64,000 bases of DNA, from contig NZ_KQ410732.1 of the NCBI RefSeq assembly GCF_001262505.1, positions 124,001 through 188,000 of the forward strand. Reading direction: 5' to 3'. Each line of letters begins with the position of its first letter. The first letter of the stretch is position 1. The notes beneath the pieces were generated by a model. It made no database searches. It had not been told where the DNA came from and was given only the letters and a program-made list of their open reading frames with translations. Shown one piece after another: positions 25,082-33,677 of this stretch. The translations under genes were made by a program, and so were the position numbers. This DNA comes from Shinella sp. SUS2. Lineage in GTDB: Bacteria > Pseudomonadota > Alphaproteobacteria > Rhizobiales > Rhizobiaceae.

Positions 25082-26128
25082 GTGAAGCCTTCGCGACCCA
25101 ACCTTTCGGAACTGGCGCGCCACCTTGGGGTGTCGATTGCGACGGTATCGAATGCGCTGTCGGGCAAGGGGCGGCTGTCGCCGGAACTTGCCAAGCGCAT
25201 CCGCGATGCGGCGGACGAATTGGGCTATGTGCCGAGCCAGGCGGGCAGGGCCCTGCGCACCGGCCGCAGCGGCGTTCTCGGCCTCGTTCTGCCCGATATC
25301 GGCAATCCGCTCTATCCGGAAATCGCGCAGGAAATCGAGCGCGTGGCGACGGGGGCGGGCTACGGCGTGCTGATCGCCAACTCGCGCGACGAGATCGCCG
25401 CGCAGGACAAGGCGATCTTCCAGCTCATCGAGCGCGGGGTGGACGGCATCGTCATCGTTCCCCGCCGCGGCACGACGGTGCCGGAAACGCGCTGCCCCAT
25501 TGCGATCATCGACACGCCGACGACCCCGCGCAACACCGTCTCGGCGGATCATTTCGCCGGCGGCGCGGAGGCTGCCGGCCATCTTGCTGCGCTCGGCCAC
25601 AGCAGGATCCTTCTGATCGGTGACGATCCGAGCTCGAATGTGCAGAACGCCCGTATCAATGGCATGCGTTCCGCGCTGTCGGGCATCAGGACGGAGACCA
25701 TCTGGATCGTCGAACTGGAGGCCCGGCACGGCAAGGGCTGTGCGCTCGGGCTTGCAGACTGGCGGAAGCGGGGCTTTACCGCCTTCGCCTGCGTCTCCGA
25801 TCCCCACGCACTGCGTGCGCTCACCGAGCTGCAATCGGCCGGCATCGCCATTCCGGCGGAGGCCAGCATCACCGGTTTCGACAATCTGCAATGGTCGTCC
25901 TTCATCTCGCCGCCGCTGACGACCGTGAAGATGAACATGCCGGAAATCGCGACGCTGGCGCTCGATGCGCTGGTCGAGGCGATCCAGTCCCGCGAGGCCT
26001 CGGACGACACGCCGAGCCCGCCCGTCACCGCTCGCAAGGCCGCCGTGCCGATGGAGCTTGTCATCCGCCGTTCCAGTGGTCCCGCGCCATCTGCCGGTTT
26101 TTTTGAGGAGGAGTCCCCGCATGCATAA
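25082..26128 (+). CDS. LacI-family transcriptional repressor
   Basis: 348 residues starting with GTG. The DNA-binding headpiece NLSELARHLGVSIATVSNALSGKGRLS with the hinge YVPSQAGRALRTGRSG is classical, and the core is a periplasmic-binding-protein fold (LVLPDIGNPLYPEIAQEIE; ITGFDNLQWSSFISPPLTTV). It is first in a codirectional series with overlapping genes encoding an ABC importer, nucleoside hydrolase, adenine deaminase, EamA exporter and M20 hydrolase, so the effector is probably a purine or nucleoside, as in PurR-type members. Its end overlaps the binding-protein gene by eight bases. Confidence 0.92.
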   Translation: MKPSRPNLSELARHLGVSIATVSNALSGKGRLSPELAKRIRDAADELGYVPSQAGRALRTGRSGVLGLVLPDIGNPLYPEIAQEIERVATGAGYGVLIANSRDEIAAQDKAIFQLIERGVDGIVIVPRRGTTVPETRCPIAIIDTPTTPRNTVSADHFAGGAEAAGHLAALGHSRILLIGDDPSSNVQNARINGMRSALSGIRTETIWIVELEARHGKGCALGLADWRKRGFTAFACVSDPHALRALTELQSAGIAIPAEASITGFDNLQWSSFISPPLTTVKMNMPEIATLALDALVEAIQSREASDDTPSPPVTARKAAVPMELVIRRSSGPAPSAGFFEEESPHA

Positions 26129-27143
26129 GAAAGTACTGGCCGCCAGCGTCTTCTGGCTCATGAGCGGAGCGCTTGCATCCGCCGAGGAGCAGACGCTGAC
26201 CATTTCCGTCTATGGCTTCGTCCAGGAGGAATTCACCGAGGCGCTCTACAAGCCCTTCGAGGCCGAATGCGGCTGCAAGCTGGTCGTCGAGACCGGCAAC
26301 AGCATCGAGCGCCTGGCCAAGCTGGACGCCAACAAGGACGCTCCGGTCATCGACATGGCCGTCTTCTCGCTTGCCGATGCGCTTTCCGCCGCGCGCAAGG
26401 GCCTGACCGACAAGATCGATACGACGAAGCTTTCCAACTACGACAAGCTCTATGATTTCGCCAAGGACCCGAACGGCGACGGCATGAGCGTCGGCTACAC
26501 GATCTACAAGACCGGCATCGCCTACCGCACCGACAAGATGAAGATCGAATCCTGGGCGGATCTCCTGAAGGACGACTATGCCGGCCATGTCGCCCTGCCG
26601 AACATCACCACCAACCAGGGTGGACCGGTGCTGAACATGATCGGCAAGGCGCTCGGCAAGGATTCACCCGATCTCAAGGATGCCATGGCCGCCGTCGGCG
26701 AGAAGCGCGACGAGTTCGTCACCTTCTACGTCAAGAGCTCGCAGCTCGTGCAGCTCATGCAGCAGGAAGAGATCTGGGCCGCGCCGATGGGGCACTTCTC
26801 CTGGGCCGGCATCTCGAAGCTGGACCTGCCGATCGGCTGGGCCGCCACCAAGGAAGGCGACGCCGGCGATATGAACGCCATGGTGCTCGTCAAGGGCTCC
26901 AAGAACCAGGAATTGGCCCTGAAGTTCATGGATTTCTGGCTTTCGACGCCGATGCAGACCAAGATCGCCGAAATGCTGATCGACAGCCCGGCGAACAAGG
27001 AAGTCGTCGTCGCGCCCGAGATCGCCGAAAAGCTGACCTACGGCGCTGACGTCGCCAACAAGCTGACCTTCCTGCCGGCCGCCACCACCCTCGACTACCG
27101 TGAGAAGTGGCTTGCCGAGTGGAACGCGACGGTCGCGCAGTAA
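26121..27143 (+). CDS. ABC transporter substrate-binding protein (family 1/PotD-like), predicted nucleoside or purine binder
   Basis: 340 residues with a signal peptide (MHKKVLAASVFWLMSGALA, then SAEE). The mature part (LTISVYGFVQEEFTEALYKPFEAECGC cut here; IDMAVFSLADALSAARKGL; GVAYRTD-like GIAYRTDKMKIESWADLL) belongs to the iron/polyamine cluster of binding proteins. The ATG is inside the lacI 3' end behind GAGGAGGAG. Gene order, not the sequence, points to nucleosides: a nucleoside hydrolase and adenine deaminase lie in the same operon. A RIME-like repeat occupies the 281-bp gap to the first permease gene. Confidence 0.85.
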   Translation: MHKKVLAASVFWLMSGALASAEEQTLTISVYGFVQEEFTEALYKPFEAECGCKLVVETGNSIERLAKLDANKDAPVIDMAVFSLADALSAARKGLTDKIDTTKLSNYDKLYDFAKDPNGDGMSVGYTIYKTGIAYRTDKMKIESWADLLKDDYAGHVALPNITTNQGGPVLNMIGKALGKDSPDLKDAMAAVGEKRDEFVTFYVKSSQLVQLMQQEEIWAAPMGHFSWAGISKLDLPIGWAATKEGDAGDMNAMVLVKGSKNQELALKFMDFWLSTPMQTKIAEMLIDSPANKEVVVAPEIAEKLTYGADVANKLTFLPAATTLDYREKWLAEWNATVAQ

Positions 27144-27179
27144 AAGGCGTTCTGAACCGAAGGCGATCGCACTAAGTTG

Positions 27180-27312
27180 CCCCTCACCCTCTCCCCGCAA
27201 GCGGGGAGAGGGGACTTGCCCTACGAACCGTTGAGGAATTGGGCAAGCCGGCACGGCATATCTCCTTCGCCCCGCTTGCGGGGGGAAGGTGGCCGGCAGG
27301 CCGGATGAGGGG
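27180..27312. repeat. RIME-like rhizobial intergenic mosaic repeat, copy 2
   Basis: 133 bp, opposite in orientation to copy 1 at 14333-14470. Both share the CCCCTCACCCT end, the CTCCCCGCAAGCGGGGAGAG palindrome, a CCTTCGCCCCG core, and the GGTGGCCGGCAGGCCGGATG end. It fills the space between a binding-protein gene and its first permease gene. Confidence 0.87.
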
Positions 27313-27424
27313 CAATCTCTATACGCGACCGCTCCCCCTCGTGGGGAGATGCCGGCAGGCAGAGGGAAGCCCTCTGCGCTTCCCATCACCCCGAACCGCT
27401 GCCCTCTTTTCGGCAGGAGCACGC

Positions 27425-28252
27425 ATGTTTCAAAATCGCGCTGAAGCCTTGGCGCTGGCCTTGCCGGCCGCCGTCTTTGCGACCGTCATCTTCCTGGTGC
27501 CCGTGGTCATCGTGCTGGCGGAAGGCTTTCGCAGCCCGGCCGGCTGGACCTTCTCGGCCTATACAAACTTCTTCTCCGAGCCACTGAACAGGCTGGTTCT
27601 GCTGCGCACGTTCAAGCTCGGCATCGCCGTGACGGTGGCGTCCGCCATCATCGGTTATGCCGCCGCCTTTGCGATCGTCAATCTCAGCGCCTCCGGCAAG
27701 GGGCGCATGATCGGCCTCATCTCGCTGCCGCTGATGATCTCGCCGGTCGCGCGCACCTATGCCTGGATCGTCATCCTCGGCCGCACCGGCATCGTCAACC
27801 AGGCGCTGCAGGCCGTCGGCCTCAGCGACGAGCCGATCCGCCTGCTCTTTACCGAGACGGCCGTCTTTATCGGCCTCCTGCAGCTCTTCCTGCCGCTGAT
27901 GATCCTGTCGCTGATCAGCGCGCTGGAAAACATGCCCAAGGATGCCATCCTCGCCGCCCGGGTGCTCGGCGCCAACTGGTTCCAGGTTTTCTGGAAGGTC
28001 ATCCTGCCCTTGACGCGCGAAGGCCTCGTTGTCGGCGGCACTCTGGTCTTCACCGGTTCGCTGACGGCCTACATCACGCCCGCCATCCTCGGCGGCTCCA
28101 AGGTGCTGATGCTGGAGACGTTGCTCTTCCAGCGCGTCACCGTCGCCAACGACTTTGTCTCCGCAAGCGTCATCGCCTTCATCCTGATCGCCATGTGCTT
28201 TGCCGCGAACCTTCTCCTGAAACGGCTCGCCACCGCGAGGAACAAGCGATGA
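27425..28252 (+). CDS. ABC transporter permease (PotB/PotH-like), nucleoside operon
   Basis: 275 residues with six membrane segments starting MFQNRAEALALALPAAVFA. The coupling motif is AARVLGANWFQVFWKVILPL. The frame is open far upstream through the RIME-like repeat, but the ATG at 27425 is the natural start, with GGCAGGAG upstream. Its TGA overlaps the ATG of the next permease gene (ATGA), so the two products are made together as the membrane heterodimer. Confidence 0.9.
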   Translation: MFQNRAEALALALPAAVFATVIFLVPVVIVLAEGFRSPAGWTFSAYTNFFSEPLNRLVLLRTFKLGIAVTVASAIIGYAAAFAIVNLSASGKGRMIGLISLPLMISPVARTYAWIVILGRTGIVNQALQAVGLSDEPIRLLFTETAVFIGLLQLFLPLMILSLISALENMPKDAILAARVLGANWFQVFWKVILPLTREGLVVGGTLVFTGSLTAYITPAILGGSKVLMLETLLFQRVTVANDFVSASVIAFILIAMCFAANLLLKRLATARNKR

Positions 28253-29025
28253 ACCGCACGCTGTCCTTCACCATCCTCACCGCGCTGATCGTCTTCCTGA
28301 TCGGTCCGTTCCTGATCATCGTCGCCGCCTCGCTTTCGGCCGGCGATACGCTTGTCTTCCCGCCGCAGGGCCTGTCGCTCAAATGGGTGCTGAAGGTCTT
28401 CACCGTCGAGAGTTTCCGCGACAGCTTCATCATGTCGATGATCCTCGCCGTCGGCGGCACCTTCGTCGCGCTGTTGCTCGGCGTGCCGGCGGCCTATGCG
28501 CTGTCGCGCTACAAGCTGCCCTTCGGCGAGACGATCAACACCATCGTTACCCTGCCGATCATCGTGCCCGGCATCATCGTCGGTCTCGCGCTCCTGCGCT
28601 ATCTCGTCGTGCCCTTCAGTTTCTCGATCGGCGTCGCGCTGTTCCTTGCCCATACGGCCCTCGTGCTGCCCTATACGGTGCGCGTCGTCTCCTCCAGCTT
28701 CAACAACCTGCGCTCCGACATGGAGGAGGCGGCGGTGCTGCTCGGCGCCACCCGCCTCGGCGCCTTCTTCATGGTGGTGCTGCCGAACATCCGGGCGGGC
28801 ATTCTCGCCGCCTTCATCCTCGGCTTCGTAACGAGCTTCAACCAGGTGCCCGTCTCGCTGTTCCTGTCCGGTCCTGGCGTGCGCACGCTGCCCATCGACA
28901 TGCTCTCCTACATGGAAACCACCTACGATCCCTCCGTCGCTGCGCTGTCGGCCCTTCTGGCCCTGATGTCGATCGGCATCGTCTTCCTCGCAGAACGCTT
29001 CCTTGGATTCTCCCGCTATGTCTGA
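28249..29025 (+). CDS. ABC transporter permease (PotC/PotI-like), nucleoside operon
   Basis: 258 residues with six membrane segments and the coupling motif EEAAVLLGATRLGAFFMVVLP. The start overlaps the previous stop by four bases. It pairs with the permease encoded at 27425. The end overlaps the ATPase gene by eight bases, continuing the chain of overlapping genes that runs through this operon. Confidence 0.9.
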   Translation: MNRTLSFTILTALIVFLIGPFLIIVAASLSAGDTLVFPPQGLSLKWVLKVFTVESFRDSFIMSMILAVGGTFVALLLGVPAAYALSRYKLPFGETINTIVTLPIIVPGIIVGLALLRYLVVPFSFSIGVALFLAHTALVLPYTVRVVSSSFNNLRSDMEEAAVLLGATRLGAFFMVVLPNIRAGILAAFILGFVTSFNQVPVSLFLSGPGVRTLPIDMLSYMETTYDPSVAALSALLALMSIGIVFLAERFLGFSRYV

Positions 29026-30046
29026 TCGCGCTTTCCTCTCCCTCGAAAACCTGACGCTCTCCTACGGCAATTCGATCGCCGTCGACAAATTCAACCTCGA
29101 CATCAGGAAGGGCGAACTCGTCGCCTTTCTCGGCCCGTCCGGCTGCGGCAAGACGACGACCATGCGCTCGATCGCCGGCCTCCTGACGCCGACCTCCGGT
29201 CGCATCACGCTCGACGGCACGGACATCACCCGCGTTTCCGCCAACAAGCGCAATGTCGGCCTGGTCTTTCAGTCCTACGCGCTCTTCCCGCATCTGACCG
29301 TTTTCGAAAACGTCGCCTTCGGTCTGCGTTTGAAGCGCATGCCGGCCGCCGACATCGAGGCGCGTGTCACCGCCGGCCTGAAGTCGGTCGGCCTTTCCGC
29401 CTTCTCCGGCCGCAAGCCGGCGGAACTTTCCGGCGGCCAGCAGCAGCGCGTGGCGCTCGCCCGTTCCATGGTCATGGAGCCGAAGGTGCTCTTGCTCGAC
29501 GAGCCGCTCTCCAATCTCGATGCGCGCCTGCGCGTCGAGATGCGCGCCGAGCTGCAGCGCGTGCAGAAGGAGACCGGGGTCACCATGATCTTCGTCACCC
29601 ACGACCAGGCCGAAGCCCTGTCGCTCGCCGACCGCATCGTCGTGATGCGTGACGGCCTGGTCGAGCAGATCGGCACGCCTGAGGAAATCTACAACAACCC
29701 CGTCTCTTCCTTCGTCGCCGACTTCGTCGGATTCGAAAATGTCTTCGCGCTGAAGGACGGCAAGCTTGCTACGCCCGCGGGCGCGACCGCGCTTGCCGAG
29801 ACGCTGCCCGGCAATGCCGCGGGTCTTGCCTGGCGCCCGGCAGGCGTCGTGCTCGATGCCGGCCCGTTCAGGGGCAAGGTGAAGAGCGTTTCCTTCACGG
29901 GCAATCTGCGCGAATACCTGCTCGACACGCCGCTCGGCCCCATCACGGCCGAGGTCAGTGCCGCGCTGCCGGTCCATGCGCTCGGTGCTGACCTCGCCTT
30001 CGACCTGCCGCTGAAGGCCGCTGCGCCCCTCCAGCGTTTCGCGTGA
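29018..30046 (+). CDS. ABC transporter ATP-binding protein (PotA-like), nucleoside operon
   Basis: 342 residues from the ATG at 29018. Walker A GPSGCGKTT (39-47), signature LSGGQQQRVALARSM, Walker B LLLDEPLSNLDARL and H-loop VTHDQAEAL are intact, followed by a shorter TOBE region (LAWRPAGVVLDAGPF). Its last codons overlap the GTG of the nucleoside hydrolase gene (GTGA), which ties import directly to cleavage of the imported compound. Confidence 0.92.
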   Translation: MSDRAFLSLENLTLSYGNSIAVDKFNLDIRKGELVAFLGPSGCGKTTTMRSIAGLLTPTSGRITLDGTDITRVSANKRNVGLVFQSYALFPHLTVFENVAFGLRLKRMPAADIEARVTAGLKSVGLSAFSGRKPAELSGGQQQRVALARSMVMEPKVLLLDEPLSNLDARLRVEMRAELQRVQKETGVTMIFVTHDQAEALSLADRIVVMRDGLVEQIGTPEEIYNNPVSSFVADFVGFENVFALKDGKLATPAGATALAETLPGNAAGLAWRPAGVVLDAGPFRGKVKSVSFTGNLREYLLDTPLGPITAEVSAALPVHALGADLAFDLPLKAAAPLQRFA

Positions 30047-30975
30047 CGGCGATGGGCGTCTGGATCGATACGGATATGGGGTTCGACGACATCGCCGCCA
30101 TCCTCGTGGTGGCGCATGCGAGGGAGCCCATCGACGGCATATCGCTGGTCTTCGGCAATTCCGGCTTTGCGCAGGTGCGGCAGAATGCGGCCTCGGCTGC
30201 CGCAGCCTTCGGCTGGAGCTTCCCCCTCCACGACGGCCGGTCCGTGCCGGTCCTGGGCCGTCTCGAAACCGCGGAAAACATCCTTTCCGAAGCCGGCATG
30301 CTGACCGCCGGCCGCAGCCTGCCGCCGGCGCCGCTGCTGCCGGAGAGCGATGCCTTCTCGGCCCTCTGCCATTGGCTGGAGACGACGGAAAGCCCGCGCC
30401 GCATCCTCGCCCTCGGCCCGCTCACCAACATCGCCGCGCTCGCGCTCGCCCGGCCGGATCTGGCGAAGAAGATCGACGATCTTACCTGGATGGGCGGCGG
30501 CGTCACCGCCGGCAACCACACGGCCTCGGCCGAATTCAACGCCTTCGCCGACCCGGAAGCGCTCGCCATCGTGCTCGCCCATGGCCTGCCGCTGCGCATG
30601 GTCGATCTCGACCTCTGCCGCAAGGTCGTCGCTTTTCCGGACGACGCCGCGCCGGTCCGCACTGCAGGCGGGCGGAATGCCGACCTTCTGGCCGATCTTC
30701 TTGCCGGATACATCTCCATCGGGACAAGCCGTGGCCGCCCCGGCATGGCCATCTACGACCCTTGCGCTGCCGTCGTCTTCGTGCGACCGGAGCTGGTGAC
30801 CTTTACTGCTGCTCGCATCGACGTGGAACTGTCCGGAATGCTGACCCGTGGACGCACGGTTGTGGATGTTCGCGCCGCCGCGGAAAGACGCAATGCCGCC
30901 TTCGTCTCCGATATCGACGTGGATGCCGCCCGTGCGGTCATCCTTGGCGCGCTGACTGCGGAGGCGCAGCGATGA
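30043..30975 (+). CDS. Nucleoside hydrolase (IUNH family)
   Basis: 310 residues. The calcium/ribose-binding signature appears as WIDTDMGFDDIAAI (usual form DTDPGxDD, here with Met for Pro), followed by GISLVFGNSGFAQVRQNA and later GVTAGNHTASAEFNAFADPEA, the second metal/substrate segment. These enzymes split purine or pyrimidine nucleosides into base and ribose. GTG at 30043 overlaps the ATPase stop; an ATG at 30052 is the alternative start. Together with the next gene (adenine deaminase) it would convert imported adenosine-type nucleosides to hypoxanthine. Confidence 0.9.
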   Translation: MTAMGVWIDTDMGFDDIAAILVVAHAREPIDGISLVFGNSGFAQVRQNAASAAAAFGWSFPLHDGRSVPVLGRLETAENILSEAGMLTAGRSLPPAPLLPESDAFSALCHWLETTESPRRILALGPLTNIAALALARPDLAKKIDDLTWMGGGVTAGNHTASAEFNAFADPEALAIVLAHGLPLRMVDLDLCRKVVAFPDDAAPVRTAGGRNADLLADLLAGYISIGTSRGRPGMAIYDPCAAVVFVRPELVTFTAARIDVELSGMLTRGRTVVDVRAAAERRNAAFVSDIDVDAARAVILGALTAEAQR

Positions 30976-32762
30976 CCGGCCGGACCGACGCTAGCGACCT
31001 CGACGACGAGACCCTGAGGGAAAACGCCGTCGCGGCGGCCCGCGGCGACCGCGCCTTCGATATCCTCATCCGTGGCGGCACGCTGGTCGACATGGTGACG
31101 GGCGAGTGCCGCTCTGCCGATATCGGCCTCGTCGGCCCGCTGATTGCGAGCGTTCATGCGCCGGATGCCCGGCAGGATACGGCGGAGATAGTCGACGCCA
31201 CCGGGCTCTTCGTCTCACCCGGCCTCATCGATACGCATATGCATGTCGAAAGCTCGATGATCACCCCCGCGGCCTATGCCGCGGCGACGCTGCCGCGCGG
31301 CGTCACCACGCTTGTCTGGGATCCACACGAGCTCGGCAATGTGCACGGTGTCGCCGGTGTCGACTGGGCGGCGGAGGCAGCCGGCGCGCTGGCGCAGCGC
31401 AATGTGCTGCTTGCACCCTCCTGCGTGCCGTCCGCGCCGGATCTGGAAATGGCAGGCGCTGATTTTCCCGCGGAAACCATCGCCGCACTGCTCGCCCGCC
31501 CGGAGATCGGCGGCATTGCCGAGGTGATGGACATGCGCGCCGTCATCGAGGGGAGGGCACGCATGAGCGCCATCCTCGCTGCCGGACGCCGGTCCGGCAA
31601 GCCGATCCACGGCCATGCGCGCAGCCTGGACGGTGCCGATCTGCAGGCTTTCGTGACGTCGGGTATCAGCTCCGATCATGAGATCGTCTCCGGTGAGGAC
31701 CTCGTGCAGAAACTGCGTGCCGGCCTCACCATCGAATTGCGCGGTTCGCACGATCACCTTCTTCCCGAATGCGTCGCGGCCCTCAACGCGCTGCCCCACT
31801 TCCCGCAGACGGTGACGCTGTGCACCGACGACGTCTTCCCGGACGACCTTTTTTCCGCCGGCGGCCTCGATGACGTGGTGCGCCGCCTTGTGCGCTACGG
31901 CATGAAGCCGGAATGGGCCTTGCAGGCCGCCACGCTGAACGCTGCCCGCCGCATCCGCCGCGACGATCTCGGCCTCATCGCTCCCGGCCGCCGGGCCGAT
32001 ATCGTGCTGTTCCGGGATCTTGCCGATTTTCAAGCGAAACGGGTCTTTTGCAGCGGTCGTCTTGTTGCCCGTGATGGTGCCCTCATCGAAGCGGCACAGG
32101 AAATCGACGCGGCGCCGCTCCGCGGCTCCATGCATCTTGCGCCGCTCGTGGATGATGATTTCCGTATTCCCTGTGCGGGCAGCGAGGCGACCGTCGCCCT
32201 GATCGCCAAACCGCGCTTCACCGAATGGGGCGAGGCCGTCGCGAAGGTCGAGAACGGCTTTGTCGTTCCGCCCGCCGGAACCACGCTGATCGCGGTGGCA
32301 CATCGGCACGGCAAGACGGATGCACGCCCTCGCGTCGGCCTCCTGTCCGGCTGGGGTGACTGGCGCGGCGCGCTTGCCACCACCGTCTCGCATGACAGCC
32401 ATAACCTCACGGTCTTCGGTAGCAACACGCGGGACATGGCCGTGGCGGCCAATGCGGTGATTGCCGCCGGCGGCGGCATGGCCGTAGCGGCGGAGGGCAA
32501 GGTGCTGGCGCTGCTCGCGCTGCCGCTCTCCGGCCTGATTTCCGATGCGCCGCTTGAGGACGTGGCCGCGACCTTCTCGGCGCTGCGCACCGCGGCCGAT
32601 GGCATCGTCGACTGGCAACCGCCCTATCTGGTGTTCAAGGCCGTTTTCGGCGCGACGCTCGCTTGCAATGCCGGCCCGCACCAGACCGACCGCGGCATCG
32701 CCGACGGCACGACCGGCGTGCTGCTCAAAAACCCGGTCTTGAGTATTCGGGGCCTTCCGTGA
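30972..32762 (+). CDS. ade: Adenine deaminase
   Basis: 596 residues, normal for the Ade family. The diagnostic metal motif is GLIDTHMHVESSM, followed by WDPHELGNVHG, the GHARSLDGADL helix and the TLCTDDVFPDDL segment; a C-terminal domain carries SHDSHNLTVFGSN. It deaminates adenine to hypoxanthine with ammonia release. Start ATG overlaps the nucleoside hydrolase stop by four bases and its own stop overlaps the next GTG, so it is embedded in the operon. With the nucleoside hydrolase it defines the pathway served by the ABC importer upstream. Confidence 0.93.
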   Translation: MTGRTDASDLDDETLRENAVAAARGDRAFDILIRGGTLVDMVTGECRSADIGLVGPLIASVHAPDARQDTAEIVDATGLFVSPGLIDTHMHVESSMITPAAYAAATLPRGVTTLVWDPHELGNVHGVAGVDWAAEAAGALAQRNVLLAPSCVPSAPDLEMAGADFPAETIAALLARPEIGGIAEVMDMRAVIEGRARMSAILAAGRRSGKPIHGHARSLDGADLQAFVTSGISSDHEIVSGEDLVQKLRAGLTIELRGSHDHLLPECVAALNALPHFPQTVTLCTDDVFPDDLFSAGGLDDVVRRLVRYGMKPEWALQAATLNAARRIRRDDLGLIAPGRRADIVLFRDLADFQAKRVFCSGRLVARDGALIEAAQEIDAAPLRGSMHLAPLVDDDFRIPCAGSEATVALIAKPRFTEWGEAVAKVENGFVVPPAGTTLIAVAHRHGKTDARPRVGLLSGWGDWRGALATTVSHDSHNLTVFGSNTRDMAVAANAVIAAGGGMAVAAEGKVLALLALPLSGLISDAPLEDVAATFSALRTAADGIVDWQPPYLVFKAVFGATLACNAGPHQTDRGIADGTTGVLLKNPVLSIRGLP

Positions 32763-33661
32763 ACGCACCCGCCAACACCACCGCTCTATCGGCCAGCACC
32801 GGTCTCTTGCTGCCGGCGATCTTTGTGCCGCTCTGGTCGAGCGGCTTCGTGCTGGCGCGGCTCGTCGCACCCCATGCGGAGCCGCTGACCTTCCTTGCCG
32901 TGCGCTTCTGCCTTGCCTTTCTGGCACTCGCTGCCATCGCGCTCTGGAAGGGGGCCCGCTGGCCGCGCGCGGCGCGGGAATGGCGACAGGCGCTGCTTGC
33001 CGGCGTGCTGATCCACGGGCTTTATCTCGGTGGTGTCTTCTGGTCGGTGGCAAACGGCCTGCCGACGGCGATTTCCGCGCTGATGGCGGGCATGCAGCCG
33101 CTGCTCGTGACGTTGCTGGCCGGCCGGCTGCTCGGTGAGCGCATGTCGCGGCGCGGCGCCATCGGCATCGTCATCGGCGCCATCGGCACGCTGGTCACCC
33201 TGGCGCCGAAGCTCGGCGCGACGGATGCCGGCGGCATTCCTCTCGTGCCGCTTCTCGTCTGCCTTGCGGGCGTGCTTGCTATTACCACCGGCTCCATCCT
33301 GGTCAAGCGCACCAGGATCACCGCCGATCCGCTGACCAACACCGCTGCACAATATATCGGCGCGCTGGTGCCGACTGCGATCCTCGTGCCCTTCGTCGGC
33401 GGGCCGGCCTTCGATACGACGGCGGTGCCGTTGTGGATCGGCCTTGCCTGGTCGGTTTTCGGCATGTCGCTCGGGGCGATCCTCTTGCTCCTGCACATGA
33501 TCCGCCAGGGCGCGCTGTCCAAGGTGTCGTCGCTCTTCTTCCTCGTGCCTGGCGTCTCGGCCCTGATGGCCTGGATCGGTTTTGGCGAAAGCCTCACCCT
33601 GGTCCAGATTGCCGGCCTCTGCATCGCCACGCTCGGCGTTTCCCTTGCCAGCCGCGGCTAA
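32759..33661 (+). CDS. EamA/DMT-family transporter
   Basis: 300 residues with ten hydrophobic segments in two EamA repeats (PAIFVPLWSSGFVLARLVAP; second repeat near PLTNTAAQYIGALVPTAI). The GTG start overlaps the adenine deaminase stop (GTGA). Proteins of this family export metabolites, often amino acids or, in some cases, purine bases and nucleosides (for example RhtA- or YdcZ-like relatives). In this operon it could release a surplus base or product; that is inference from position. Confidence 0.87.
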   Translation: MNAPANTTALSASTGLLLPAIFVPLWSSGFVLARLVAPHAEPLTFLAVRFCLAFLALAAIALWKGARWPRAAREWRQALLAGVLIHGLYLGGVFWSVANGLPTAISALMAGMQPLLVTLLAGRLLGERMSRRGAIGIVIGAIGTLVTLAPKLGATDAGGIPLVPLLVCLAGVLAITTGSILVKRTRITADPLTNTAAQYIGALVPTAILVPFVGGPAFDTTAVPLWIGLAWSVFGMSLGAILLLLHMIRQGALSKVSSLFFLVPGVSALMAWIGFGESLTLVQIAGLCIATLGVSLASRG

Positions 33662-33677
33662 ACTGACAGGAACCACC

